Position numbers and translations under genes: made by a program. The notes below the pieces were generated by a model. It did not search any database, had not been told where the DNA came from, and was given only the letters and a program-made list of their open reading frames with translations. From Candidatus Contubernalis alkalaceticus (GTDB lineage Bacteria > Bacillota > Dethiobacteria > SKNC01): a stretch of 64,000 nucleotides of DNA. Positions 9,473 through 18,995 of this stretch are shown here, piece after piece; the stretch's first letter is position 1; each line of letters starts with the position of its first letter. The stretch is from contig NZ_CP054699.1 in assembly GCF_022558445.1 (NCBI RefSeq), forward strand, positions 638,001-702,000, written 5' to 3'.

Positions 9473-12400
9473 TAAGTGGCAGCTGAACCGGGCCGGACTT
9501 TTAAATTTTTGGTATTATGATGAGGAAGAATTCTATTTTGCCGATGGAAAGCTCCTTCTGCGGGGCAACAACGGTTCGGGGAAATCCGTGACCATGCAGA
9601 GCTTTATACCGGTCTTGTTGGACGGACGCAAAAGTCCCGACCGCCTGGACCCCTTTGGTTCCAGGTCGCGAAAAATGGAGGACTACCTGCTGGGAGAGCA
9701 GGATGTTGTGGATCGGGATGAACGAACCGGTTATCTTTACCTGGAATACAAGCGCCAGGGGCTTGAACAGTACCTGACTACCGGCATAGGCCTCAGGGCC
9801 AGGCGGCAGGGGGCCATGAACTTTTGGGGATTTATCCTGTGGGACAACCGCCGCATTGGGAAAGACCTTCAGCTGTACAAAACTGAGTACAGCAGTCAGG
9901 TGGGCCAGGAGCAGAAAATACCCCTGACCCGGCAGGAACTGGAAAACCGCCTGGAGCAGGGGGGAAGAGTAGTCCGCACCCAGGGGGAATACATGGACCT
10001 GGTAAACAAGCACCTCTTTGGCTTTGAATCCAAAGAGGCTTATGAAGAACTTATAAAGCTTTTAATTCAGCTGAGAAGCCCTAAACTTTCCAAAGATTTT
10101 AGACCCACGGTGATCTACGAAATATTAAACGAATCCCTGCCCTCCCTTTCTGATGAAGAGCTGAGGCCCCTTTCCGATACCATCGAGAATATGGACCAGA
10201 CAAAGCAGCAGCTGGATCAGCTTCTAAAGGAACAGCGTTCGTTAAAGAAGCTGTGTGACCAGTACGACCAGTACAACCGGTTTATCCTGGCTCAAAAAGC
10301 TGAGGGGGTAATGAAATCCCACAGCAGCCTTCAGAAACTGAGAAAACAAGAGACGGAATTAACGGATAGCCTGCATTCATACCGGGATGAGCTGATTCAG
10401 CTGGAAAAAGATATGACGGACCTGCGGCAGGAAAAGGAAGTTTTAGCAGAGGAAGAAAAGGCCCTGAAAAAGCACGATGTATTTGATGTGGAAAGGGAAA
10501 AAATAGATATTGAAAAGGAAACTGCCAGGCTGGAGGGCCAGGAACGGCAGAAAAATAGTATGCTGAGCCAAAAACTTTCCAGGGAGCTGGCATTGATAGG
10601 CAGCATTTCTAAGGAAGAAAATAAAACCAGTGAAAAAGAGAAAGAAATCTCCAGGCTTCTGGGAGACTTAACAAATCAAGCGGAAGAATCAAAGTTCAGC
10701 GGTCATGCACTGTTTCTTCAGGAATTTGAAAAATCCTATAGAGATGAATATCACTTTGATTTGTGGAATAAACAGGGCAGTGAGCATGATCAGATACTGA
10801 ATGATATTTTAAAAGTGCTGCAGGAAAAAGCCCGTACCATGGACAAATACCAGGAAGCTGAAAGGGAACTGGGGGAAGCCCGTAAAGAGCTGGATATCCG
10901 CCGGAATGAAAAAGTAAAATGGCAGGATTATTTCCAAGAGGTAAAAGGTGAGCTGCTGACCCAAATCCACCGGTGGTCGAAAGATAATCAGGAGCTTTTG
11001 CTTTCTCCGGAGGAAATACAGCTTATGGCCGGTTACTGTGGTGAGCTCTATGAGGGCTGCACCTTTGAGCAGGTAAAAGAACCAATGGTCAAGGCCTATA
11101 ATCATTTTGCTCAGAAAATTGTAAAAGAGCAGCTGATAGTAGAGCAAAAAATTCAAGAGAAAGAACAGGAAATTAAGGAAAAGGAAGAGGAACTGCAGGA
11201 TTGGAAGCGTATGAAAGACCCGGAGCCCCCCAGGCATCCTGATACCCTGGAGGCCCGCCGCCGGCTGGAGGAAGCGGAGGTCCCTTATCTGCCCTTTTTT
11301 GCTGCGGTAGAGTTTAAGCCTGAGGTTACCCCGGAGGAAAGGGAGCGGATTGAATCTGCGGTTACCCGCATGGGGCTTTTAGATGCCTTGATTGTACCGG
11401 AAAAGCATTTGGACCGGGTATTTCAGCATGATCGCGTGATTAAACCAAACCCTCAGATTCTGGCGTACACTTTGTGTGAATACCTTTACCCCACTCCGGT
11501 AGAAGGAGTAGAGGTCACGGCTTCTGAAATTAATAGTGTATTGAGCAGTGTGCTGGTCAGGGATGCCCGGGAAGGCCTGGCCGAGCTGAAAGAGGACGGA
11601 ACTTACCGGCTGACCCTGATTCAGGGACATGCTCCCCGGGAAGAGCGTTCTAAATATATTGGGAAGGAAGCCCGCCGTAAATACCGGCAGCAGGTAATAG
11701 AGAGCCTGATCCGGGAACTGGAGAGCCTGAAAGAGCAGCGGGAGAACTTAATGGAGAAGAAGAATTTCTGCCTGGGAAGGAAACAAAAGCTGGAGGAAGA
11801 GTACAAAGGGTTCCCTTCCGACCGGGATGCCGGGGAGGCATACAGAAACCTGTCAGAACTGAGGCAGAAGGTGAAAGTTCAGTTGAACGAGGTGGAGCAA
11901 AAAAATGAGAAGGTAAAAAATGTGCTGGAGACACTCCAGCAGGTAAAGGAAAGGCTGCGTCTGCTGGTGGAGGGAATGGAGCTGCGGCCTGACTTAGAAA
12001 CCTATGAAGCAGCCTGCCGGCATATGAGGTCCTACCTGGAATCTCTGCACAAACTGGAGCTGGCTTATAAAGATTTTACCGGCAGTACAAGAATGCTCCG
12101 GCAGTATACAGAAAATCTAAAAACCCTGCAGGAGGACATAGTTGATTTAAATAAAGAGGCCAATGAGCTGGCAGATCAGCTGGCAGTAAACCGCCGCCGC
12201 CTGGAGAAGGTGGAGCAGCGCTTACAGGAGATGGGAGCCGAAGAGATCAGGAAGAGAATAAACCGGGTGGAAAAACGCCTGGGCGTGATTCCCGATGAAA
12301 TGGTGCAGGTTCAAAAGGCATCCAGCAATAAGGAAAGTCTAATAAAAAATACGGAAGCTTCAGTAAGCCATACTGTAAAGAGCATCAGGTCAGCCCAAAA

Positions 12401-13670
12401 GATTTTGAACCTCTGGGAAAAAATTTTCCAGGAGGAATACCGATTGGGGCTGGTGATAGAGGCAGATTCTTTATCCGGGGATTTGGCACAAGATGCATTA
12501 AAAATGGCCAGGAAGAGTTGGAAGGAGCATGGTCCCCTGACGGCAGCCCTGGACCGGGAAAAGGTAAAGGAACGCCTGGACCGCACGTATTACCAGGAGC
12601 ACGGAGTTTTAATGGAATACCGGCTTACCCAGAAATCCATATTTGAAGTAAAAGTTTCCCTCCAGGATATTGAAATGGAAGAAGCGGACGAAGCCTTAAC
12701 AGCTCAGCTGACTCAGCTGGAACAGACCTCCCGCCGAATCCAGATGCTGCTGGAGTACAGCGGAAAACGGGTGTCTCCATACTTTGTCCTGGAAAAGATG
12801 AATAAAGATATTGAACTTCAAAAAAAGATTTTGAGTGAGAAAGACCGGGAACTCTATGAAGAAATCATTATGAACAGCGTGGGAAGAATTATTCGCAGCC
12901 GCATCAGCCGGGCCGAACGCTGGGTGAAAAAGATTGATGAGCTGATGGCCAAGAGGAATACCTCCAGCGGGTTAACCTTTTCTTTGCGCTGGAAGCCCCG
13001 CACCGCTGATTATGAAGAGGAAATGGATACGCAGGATATGGTGGAACTGCTGCGCATGGATCCCCGGCTGTTGAAAGAGCAGGACATGCAGCGGGTTACC
13101 CGGCATTTTCGCTCAAAAATAGAACGGGCCAAGGAAGTGCTGGAGGAAAAGGGCTACGGTGAAACACTGCACCAGGCTATTAAAGAAATGCTGGACTACC
13201 GGAAGTGGTTTTCCTTTATTCTGTATTATCGCAAGGAAAGAGAACAGAAAAAAGAACTGACTAACAATGTATTTTATACCTTCAGCGGTGGGGAGAAGGC
13301 CATGGCCATGTATATTCCTCTTTTTTCCGCAGCGTATTCCCGCTACCTGGAGGCCCGAAAGGATGCCCCTTATATCATTTCCTTGGACGAAGCCTTCGCC
13401 GGAGTGGATGAAAACAATATCCGGGATATGTTTGACCTGATAGAAAAACTGGGGTTCAACTATATCATCAATTCCCAGTCCCTCTGGGGAGATTACGATA
13501 CGGTCTCTGCCCTATCCATCTGTGAATTGGTAAGGCCGTTAAATGTTCCTTATGTCAGCGTGGTGCGCTACCACTGGAATGGTAAAGTAAGGAAACTGCT
13601 GCAATTTTCTGAAGAAGATGCCGGTGATTTTACTGGATATTCCGGGGTGACTGCGGAGGCAGGGAGATGA
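9462..13670 (+). CDS. jetC: Wadjet type I component JetC (TIGR02680, SMC/MukB-like ATPase)
   Basis: This 1402-residue SMC protein has a Walker A at residues 35-42 (GNNGSGKS), long coiled coils rich in E, K, Q and L, a hinge-like break near residues 600-740, an ABC signature FSGGEK at about 1274-1279, and a Walker B (YIISLDEAF) with D1309 and E1310. All ATPase motifs are intact. JetC dimers are the loop-extruding motor of Wadjet; ATP turnover by the heads drives DNA through the complex until stalled on a small circle. It overlaps both neighbours (11 bases with jetB, 4 with jetD), so subunit levels are probably coupled. The length is normal for the family. Confidence 0.95.
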   Translation: MNSSKWQLNRAGLLNFWYYDEEEFYFADGKLLLRGNNGSGKSVTMQSFIPVLLDGRKSPDRLDPFGSRSRKMEDYLLGEQDVVDRDERTGYLYLEYKRQGLEQYLTTGIGLRARRQGAMNFWGFILWDNRRIGKDLQLYKTEYSSQVGQEQKIPLTRQELENRLEQGGRVVRTQGEYMDLVNKHLFGFESKEAYEELIKLLIQLRSPKLSKDFRPTVIYEILNESLPSLSDEELRPLSDTIENMDQTKQQLDQLLKEQRSLKKLCDQYDQYNRFILAQKAEGVMKSHSSLQKLRKQETELTDSLHSYRDELIQLEKDMTDLRQEKEVLAEEEKALKKHDVFDVEREKIDIEKETARLEGQERQKNSMLSQKLSRELALIGSISKEENKTSEKEKEISRLLGDLTNQAEESKFSGHALFLQEFEKSYRDEYHFDLWNKQGSEHDQILNDILKVLQEKARTMDKYQEAERELGEARKELDIRRNEKVKWQDYFQEVKGELLTQIHRWSKDNQELLLSPEEIQLMAGYCGELYEGCTFEQVKEPMVKAYNHFAQKIVKEQLIVEQKIQEKEQEIKEKEEELQDWKRMKDPEPPRHPDTLEARRRLEEAEVPYLPFFAAVEFKPEVTPEERERIESAVTRMGLLDALIVPEKHLDRVFQHDRVIKPNPQILAYTLCEYLYPTPVEGVEVTASEINSVLSSVLVRDAREGLAELKEDGTYRLTLIQGHAPREERSKYIGKEARRKYRQQVIESLIRELESLKEQRENLMEKKNFCLGRKQKLEEEYKGFPSDRDAGEAYRNLSELRQKVKVQLNEVEQKNEKVKNVLETLQQVKERLRLLVEGMELRPDLETYEAACRHMRSYLESLHKLELAYKDFTGSTRMLRQYTENLKTLQEDIVDLNKEANELADQLAVNRRRLEKVEQRLQEMGAEEIRKRINRVEKRLGVIPDEMVQVQKASSNKESLIKNTEASVSHTVKSIRSAQKILNLWEKIFQEEYRLGLVIEADSLSGDLAQDALKMARKSWKEHGPLTAALDREKVKERLDRTYYQEHGVLMEYRLTQKSIFEVKVSLQDIEMEEADEALTAQLTQLEQTSRRIQMLLEYSGKRVSPYFVLEKMNKDIELQKKILSEKDRELYEEIIMNSVGRIIRSRISRAERWVKKIDELMAKRNTSSGLTFSLRWKPRTADYEEEMDTQDMVELLRMDPRLLKEQDMQRVTRHFRSKIERAKEVLEEKGYGETLHQAIKEMLDYRKWFSFILYYRKEREQKKELTNNVFYTFSGGEKAMAMYIPLFSAAYSRYLEARKDAPYIISLDEAFAGVDENNIRDMFDLIEKLGFNYIINSQSLWGDYDTVSALSICELVRPLNVPYVSVVRYHWNGKVRKLLQFSEEDAGDFTGYSGVTAEAGR

Positions 13671-15172
13671 AGAAAAAGGATATAAATCATAAGGAACAGG
13701 TAAAAAAGTCCGGAAATGCTGCGCTCCTGAAGGAAGCCGTAGAGTTTTTTCAGAAAGAACCCGGGTTTAAAAGACTTTTTCATCTATTTAATAAGAATTA
13801 TTACCGGTTGGGCCGTATGGGCGGGACTGTAAAACTTCTAAATTTAAAGCCGGAGGAAAAGGATGCTCTATCGGGAATTATGGGTCGAGATTACAGCCGG
13901 CAGGACTCCGCTTCCATTTCTCTGGCCGCATTTAAAAAGGCTCTGAAGAAAACCAGATTTGCCGGGGTTGAATTGAAAGAGCTTTTAGAAGGTTATCACG
14001 GAAAGTCCATAACGACCAGGACTGAAGAGAAAAATCGAATTCTTTTAGAAAAAAGTGCTTTCTTCCAGAGCTTTTACCGGGAATTCAGTAGTGAGAACTG
14101 CCGTCTGTGGTTGGAACATATCCAGCAGAAAGGGGCCGGAACCAGGGGAATTCATTCAGCTTATGAACAGGCTCCAAAACTTTTGCAGAAACAATTGACA
14201 AATGTGTTGAAAGCCGTGGAAGAGCTGGCCTCCTTTTACCAGTTGGGAGATAGCCAGCGGTGTGAAGAAAATACAAAGTATGAACGGTTACCGGTATTCG
14301 CCAGCAGAATTACCGGAGATCCCCATGGCTTTGATTTAAATACTGAGCAGGGCAGGTTTTTAATTTCCGCCCTGCAATTTATATGTAGCCGTGAAAGTGA
14401 GCCTAAGCAAAAGAGAAGAAGCCTCTCTGCCGAAGAAGTAACGGAACTTCTAGGCCGTTTTGGCTTGATTCGGGATGATCTTTTAAATTTTGTAACCTGT
14501 ACCGGTCTATTAGCCTTCAGGGGAGAAGAAAAGGAACCTGTTTCCATGTGGCAGAACGCCTGGAAAGATGGAATGGTCTTAAATGTTCCCCTGCGGGAGA
14601 TTACCCGTATTAACAGACTTGAGCCGGCTGTCTGCAGCAGTTTAGAGGAATCCCGGCTTATTTGCGAGAAAAACTTTACCTGTAATTCGGGGGATGCCTT
14701 TTCTATAAAAGACAATGAACTCAAAGTTAAAATAAATAAAAAAGTTGTTTTTGTGGTAGAAAATTCCGGTGTATTTTCCGGACTGCTGGACAAATTCCCG
14801 GGAGCCCTCCCTCCGCCCGTGGTATGCAGCCACGGCCAGTTTAAGCTGGCGGCCTTTTTACTCTTTGACAGGCTGGTAAAGGGCGGAAATGTAATTTATT
14901 ACTCCGGTGATTTTGACCCGGAGGGCCTGCAGATAGCTCAGCGGCTTTTACAGCGTTATCCCCGGTTGGCCAGACTCTGGCGCTTTACAACTGCAGACTA
15001 TGAAAGCTGTATTTCCCAGGTAGCGCTGTCTGAGGCTCGCCTCCATAAATTGAAGGGCATAACCCTTCCGGCACTTCTCCCCCTAAAAGAAAAAATGCAG
15101 GACGTGAAAAAAGCAGGGTACCAGGAACAAATAGTGCCTTTGTTAATTGAAGATATAAAATCTTTTATGTAG
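13667..15172 (+). CDS. jetD: Wadjet type I component JetD (TIGR02679, DUF3322/DUF2399 Toprim nuclease)
   Basis: This 501-residue protein combines an N-terminal DNA-binding arm region with a C-terminal Toprim domain related to topoisomerase VI subunit A. The Toprim residues are visible: E365 in VVENSG and D415/D417 in GDFDPEG, followed by LQIAQRL. These would bind the metal ions for cleavage, so the nuclease appears active. JetD cuts DNA held by the JetABC loop-extruding complex. The ATG overlaps the jetC stop (ATGA). A 9-bp inverted repeat downstream may end the operon. Confidence 0.93.
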   Translation: MKKKDINHKEQVKKSGNAALLKEAVEFFQKEPGFKRLFHLFNKNYYRLGRMGGTVKLLNLKPEEKDALSGIMGRDYSRQDSASISLAAFKKALKKTRFAGVELKELLEGYHGKSITTRTEEKNRILLEKSAFFQSFYREFSSENCRLWLEHIQQKGAGTRGIHSAYEQAPKLLQKQLTNVLKAVEELASFYQLGDSQRCEENTKYERLPVFASRITGDPHGFDLNTEQGRFLISALQFICSRESEPKQKRRSLSAEEVTELLGRFGLIRDDLLNFVTCTGLLAFRGEEKEPVSMWQNAWKDGMVLNVPLREITRINRLEPAVCSSLEESRLICEKNFTCNSGDAFSIKDNELKVKINKKVVFVVENSGVFSGLLDKFPGALPPPVVCSHGQFKLAAFLLFDRLVKGGNVIYYSGDFDPEGLQIAQRLLQRYPRLARLWRFTTADYESCISQVALSEARLHKLKGITLPALLPLKEKMQDVKKAGYQEQIVPLLIEDIKSFM

Positions 15173-15185
15173 TTATTTTTTCTTT

Positions 15186-15218
15186 CTCTGCTTCATTGAA
15201 GTTAACAGGGAAGCAGAG
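15186..15218 (+). terminator. Probable jet operon terminator hairpin
   Basis: CTCTGCTTC (15186-15194) pairs perfectly with GAAGCAGAG (15210-15218) across a 15-base loop. There is no strong T-run, so termination may be partial. Confidence 0.45.
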
Positions 15219-15289
15219 TGCGGGTTTCATTATTCATATGCAGAGATGGATATCATAATATATTTTTGCAAACTTTTTAAAATCTCTTC

Positions 15290-16428
15290 AAAATCCATAA
15301 AGGAATATACCAGATAATTGATCGTAAGAAAACATAGGAAGAGGATGAATGATGTTGTTAGAATTTATCTGGTATAGCACATTTCTCAAATTTTTTCGGC
15401 CACGTTTTGAAATATAGGTCCCACTTATATTCTTGCCTGAACTGTCTTCTACTAGGTTGTAGCCAGCCATTTTATTGATCTGGCAGGGATGTGCAAACCT
15501 CAAAGGGTCTCCAATCTCGCCTAGGAAACTAGCTGCTGTAACGATACCGATGCCTGGGATGCCAAGTATTATTTCTTTCATCCTAGTCTTATCTAATGCC
15601 AGTTCAATAGCACTTTCTATTTGCTCCAGTTGCCTCATTAAAAGCTCTAATTCTTCAATCATTAGCTCCAGTTTTAACTTTGCTGCCCCGAGTCCATAAT
15701 TGACGCCTATAGAGGTCTGGGCTACTTCTACAAGTTGTTGTGCCTTTTTATGCCAACAGTCTTTTTAACAGCCTTCCTAATCTCTACAAGTACCCCATCT
15801 ACATCCAGCTCAAGAATCAGGGAGGGGAATGGCAGCTTTTTAGGATTTGCATTGATGCTTTCCCTTTGAGTGGTTTTTTGAACACACTCACGATTTCAGG
15901 GAAATATTCATCCAGCACGGCTGTTATGGTATTCTTAAGGGCACTATGTCGCTTCATAAGGCTTATTCTGGCGTTGGATAACCCCCTTAATTCTGCAAAT
16001 ATATCATGGGGCATGTATACCTCATAATATCTGCCATCACGTATTAAACGTGCAATGGTTAGAGCATCTTTTTTATCGCTTTTTGTGGGACTGTTGTCAT
16101 CGAGCTCTTTAGCTCTTTTCGTATGGTACGGATTTACCATCACCACTCTTATTTGGCGAAAAATTAAGTAGTTTGCAAGTGTCTTCCAGTAATGGCCTGT
16201 TGGCTCCATGCCACAATAACTCTATCCAATTTTTTAAACTTGCAAATCGCTTCTATGCTTGCTACAATACTTTCAAAGCCTTCTTTGTTGTTTTTAAATT
16301 TCAGGGCTTTACCTAGTTCCAAGCCGCGGTAATCCGTAAACCTTGCCCATTGTAGTGTCTTTGCAATATCGAACACCAACAATCAATGTGTTTACTGTTA
16401 TTGCTTCCAGCTTATGAGAGTTGTTCAT
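15290..16428 (-). pseudogene. Decayed IS110 family transposase (DEDD/Transposase_20)
   Basis: Three reading frames together rebuild an IS110-type transposase. The N-terminal DEDD part contains DIAKTLQWARF, then MEPTGHYWKTLANYL and KSDKKDALTIARL; the C-terminal Transposase_20 part contains ILGIPGIGIVTAASFLGEIG and INKMAGYNLVEDSSG. Frame breaks occur just after the start (an extra C near 16370), around 16165-16210, and around 15660-15820, and the last residues after NVLYQ are replaced. The element is inactive. The ATG at 16428-16426 follows GGAGG. Its arrival next to jetD shows the region has taken in mobile DNA. Confidence 0.85.
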
Positions 16429-16432
16429 TCTT

Positions 16433-16497
16433 ATAACCTCCGGTTTTATGATTTTTGTGCGTGTGAGCAGCACACATTAATTATAGCTGGAGGTTAT
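16433..16497 (-). promoter_or_regulatory. Hairpin masking the IS110 transposase ribosome binding site
   Basis: ATAACCTCC (16433-16441) and GGAGGTTAT (16489-16497) are perfect 9-bp complements and enclose a second hairpin, GTGTG-AGCAG-CACAC (16461-16475). On the minus-strand transcript the pairing hides the GGAGG of the transposase gene, a known IS strategy against read-through. In IS110 elements the guide (bridge) RNA is also encoded upstream of the transposase, so this stretch may hold its remnant. Confidence 0.55.
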
Positions 16498-16550
16498 TTG
16501 TTTTTCAAAGTTCATTTTCACGCATTACAGGAATGCTTGGTTCTCATTTT

Positions 16551-16612
16551 AAAAATATGGGGCAAGCCAAACAAAACGTCCCCTTGGCTCTTGGCTCTTC
16601 TTGGCTCTTGGC
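16551..16612 (-). repeat. REP-like repeat (inverted partner of 5290-5337)
   Basis: Read on the minus strand it repeats the 5290-5337 element, including GGGGACGTTTTGTTTGGCTT, and has two or three extra GAGCCAA units. The two copies face each other about 11 kb apart with mscS, jetABCD and the IS110 relic between them. Confidence 0.6.
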
Positions 16613-16778
16613 TTTTGACCCCAGAGGATTTTCCTGTTAAGAGCGCCGAAGAAATTGCGGAAACCATAGTCGCCCGGGCAAATCTGTAATTCCTGCAGAA
16701 ACCGGTATCCGTAATTGATGTTGGACCGCAGAGGAACGGCATATTCGGAGCACTTAAAAGAGAAGGGAGGGAATTCAA

Positions 16779-16957
16779 TTGTCACAAAAAATATTGAGCT
16801 GTGCTATCCTAAAGCATGAAATGGAGGGTATAATAAAAGAAAAAGGCATTGAAGTGGATTCCTGGATGCCGGGCTGCACGTAGAACCGGATAAGCTGGCG
16901 GAGGCTATGACCACCGCCCTGAACAACCTGGGAGAAACGGAACTAAAATCCTGGTAA
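16779..16957 (+). pseudogene. Frameshifted DUF1638 family relic
   Basis: A TTG after GGGAGGG opens LSQKILSCAILKHEMEGII and then runs into a stop. Shifting one base near 16859 restores FLDAGLHVEPDKLAEAMTTA and a stop at 16957. The combined peptide resembles the start of DUF1638 proteins, which often accompany corrinoid methyltransferase genes. The restored product is only about 60 residues, so it is also truncated. The preceding 16620-16760 has short open stretches (SAEEIAETIVARA) that may belong to a decayed neighbour. Confidence 0.55.
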
Positions 16958-17039
16958 ACCTGTTTAACGAAGACAGATGGTCAGTGCTGTTCTCTCGAGC
17001 CAGGAGGATGACTATTCAAACACGACTGGAGGTTTTCAC

Positions 17040-18099
17040 ATGTATTTACCTTTTACATTAAACATAAGTCCCATGGAACGATTGTTCCTCATCAATTTTG
17101 AGAAGGATCCGGATGAAATCTACATTGGCTTTGAGCCGCAGTGGTTTGATGATGCTTCCTACGGTACAGGCTTAAGAATTATTGCCTGGCGCAAGGACGG
17201 CTATATCGATGTATACCAGCAACCTGGCCTGACTAAAGAGGATAAAATAGACGTAGCAGCAAAGGGGTTGGCTGATACCATTGTAAACCTCATGACCAAT
17301 GCCCGGTTTAGCGTGACCACAAGCGGCGTTGATGTGGCCTTCGCCTTTGATGATAAAGCTGGCCGCAAGGTGGAAGTTGAAATTGTGGAAAAAAGCCAGA
17401 AGCCAACCAAACCCTTTTCGCTACTGGCGCCTGTGGGAAGCTCTTCGGCTAATCCCTCGTCTTTTCCGGTCTATTTGATGTTTAAGTTTGATTTTGTCCG
17501 CCGGGCCAATACTGACGTAACCATCAGCATTAACGGCCGCACTCATAAAGCAGATACCTTCCCATTCCCACTTAATGGTTCTCGCGTGTACTTCATGCGC
17601 TACAGTGCCGATACATTTCTGGTGGACTGGTGTCCGGCACAGTCACAGGCGCTTAAGCCACTTAGAGGGGAAGGAAACAAGCTTTACGGGCCGAATGACA
17701 CCCTTTATGAGCTTTTAGAGCAAAAGAACTGTCCCGCTTTTGCCCGTATTAGTTCAAGCCGCAAAAGCCATAGCTTTGCAGCCGAGTTTCACCCACCCTT
17801 CCCGGAAATCACCCACATCGCGGATAATACTTCCCTTAGCGGCGAATTCGTTCTTGGCGCGGATGAGTCTGCAGGGGTGGTGAGAGGTGCTTATGAGGTT
17901 AGCCGGTGGTGAAGAGGTGGAAGTAACCCTTAACCCCAGCGGCGGGTGGGAGCCACGCCCCAGAACTCTTTTCCTTAAGTTTCTGTTTAACGCCATCAAG
18001 ATCTTCCGCCAATGGCCAAAAACCTACCTGTGGAAGGCTAAGATCAAGCTTAGTGAAGGCGCTCCCCCCTTTATGGAGTCCAGGTGGACGAGGATCTAA
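17040..18099 (+). pseudogene. Frameshifted hypothetical protein (beta-rich, lipocalin-like look)
   Basis: The ATG has a good ribosome binding site (GGAGG, 7-base gap) and opens MYLPFTLNISPMERLFLI. The first frame runs 290 codons to a stop at 17912 and is rich in beta-strand segments, with aromatic and charged motifs such as YFMRYSADTFLVDWCPAQ. A second frame overlaps from about 17887 and continues as GGEEVEVTLNPSGGWEPRPR to 18099, reading as the natural C-terminus, so one frameshift near 17890-17912 splits a protein of about 350 residues. I do not recognise the family firmly; carotenoid-hydratase-like lipocalins are one possibility. An in-frame ATG at 16977 has no ribosome binding site. Confidence 0.6.
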
Positions 18100-18166
18100 C
18101 CCCAGACGTTAAGACATTAGAAGTGTGGCAACGAAGGTAGAACCTTCTCTTCAGGAATACATGCCG

Positions 18167-18193
18167 GGACATTTTTTTTGCGTGTCCTTTTTT
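18167..18193 (+). terminator. Rho-independent terminator
   Basis: GGACA (18167-18171) pairs with TGTCC (18183-18187) and is followed by TTTTTT. It lies downstream of the frameshifted gene at 17040-18099. Confidence 0.55.
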
Positions 18194-18461
18194 CAACAGC
18201 CAATGATTTTTATTCCTGGTTCTGTGATTTCTCAACCATAGCGTATTCATCTAATTAGATATTTTTTTAAATTAATAACTAAGAAAGGACAACCTAATCT
18301 AGATGTTAGAATTCTTGTTAATAAACAAGGGCTTTCAAAAAATTCCAGTGCAAGCCCCGGGTATTTTGTTGGCTTTTTTACATTAATATCGTTTTGTTCG
18401 ACTCTCAGGGTCCCAAACAGTATTATTTATGGTAGAGGACTGACCCTATATAGCATATTCT

Positions 18462-18498
18462 GGAAATTGCCGAAGGTAAGGGCCTGAATCTCCGGGCA
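18462..18498 (+). repeat. Dispersed 37-bp repeat, copy 2
   Basis: This copy is open in the frame LEIAEGKGLNLRA and is the least damaged of the three. No start codon or longer frame precedes it. The DNA from 18194 to 18461 is AT-rich and shows no gene. Confidence 0.5.
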
Positions 18499-18525
18499 AT
18501 ATGGCATTAGACGGAATTCATGGAT

Positions 18526-18738
18526 CAATCAAGCGGTGTTTTAAGGCGAATAAAACCGCCTGGGTGCGGTCGCTGGTACCACAACATCCGGGGGGTTTTC
18601 CAGGCAAAATTCAACTGCTTCTTCGCCGTTGGCAGCCGTGCCGGTAATCAAGAAATCACTTTCCAGCTCCAAAATAGTGCGCAGTCCTTCCCTCATCAAC
18701 GTCTGGTCATCTGTGACCGGAGTAATCCTTGATTCTTT
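18526..18738 (-). pseudogene. Internally deleted response regulator relic (copy of 29144-29803)
   Basis: On the minus strand this begins as a degraded receiver start (RITPVTDDQTLMREGL) and continues closely like the NarL-type regulator at 29144-29803 up to the NPPDVV strand. It then jumps out of frame to the last codons of the same gene. About 480 bases, including the phosphoacceptor and nearly all of the HTH, are missing. Base identity to the intact gene is high over both parts, so the duplication is fairly recent. Confidence 0.8.
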
Positions 18739-18861
18739 ATCTCTTTTTTAGAGGGTATAAGACCCTTACCTCTAAGCGTTAGCGTAGGTGAGGGGTTTAA
18801 TCAGGTGGAGTAGAGTCTCCACCTGATTTCCCGATGTTTCAGCTTGCTGAAACGAGTTCAC
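18738..18861 (+). mobile_element. Palindromic MITE-like element, copy A
   Basis: This 124-bp element matches the inverted copy at 40407-40531 almost throughout. It is built of nested hairpins: GTTTCAGCTTGCTGAAAC type, a GGTGGAG...CTCCACC stem, and a CTAAGCGTTAGCG segment within a CACCT/AGGTG stem. It encodes nothing. The structure resembles the imperfect-palindrome ends of IS200/IS605-type elements, so it may be a non-autonomous derivative of such an element. Confidence 0.65.
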
Positions 18862-18995
18862 TTGAAGATATGAAATCTTTTATCCGTATTTAGAGCTATA
18901 ACTTAGCTGTTTAAGAAACAATGGTGCGTTAGATGGCAGTTACCTGGCACAATTACGCACAGGCGCCCCTTGGTTGTGTAGGTTGTGGATATCAA

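Noticed and set aside
16414-16785. Short frames around the IS110 upstream region
   Set aside because: They run through hairpin and REP repeat DNA and have no family character.
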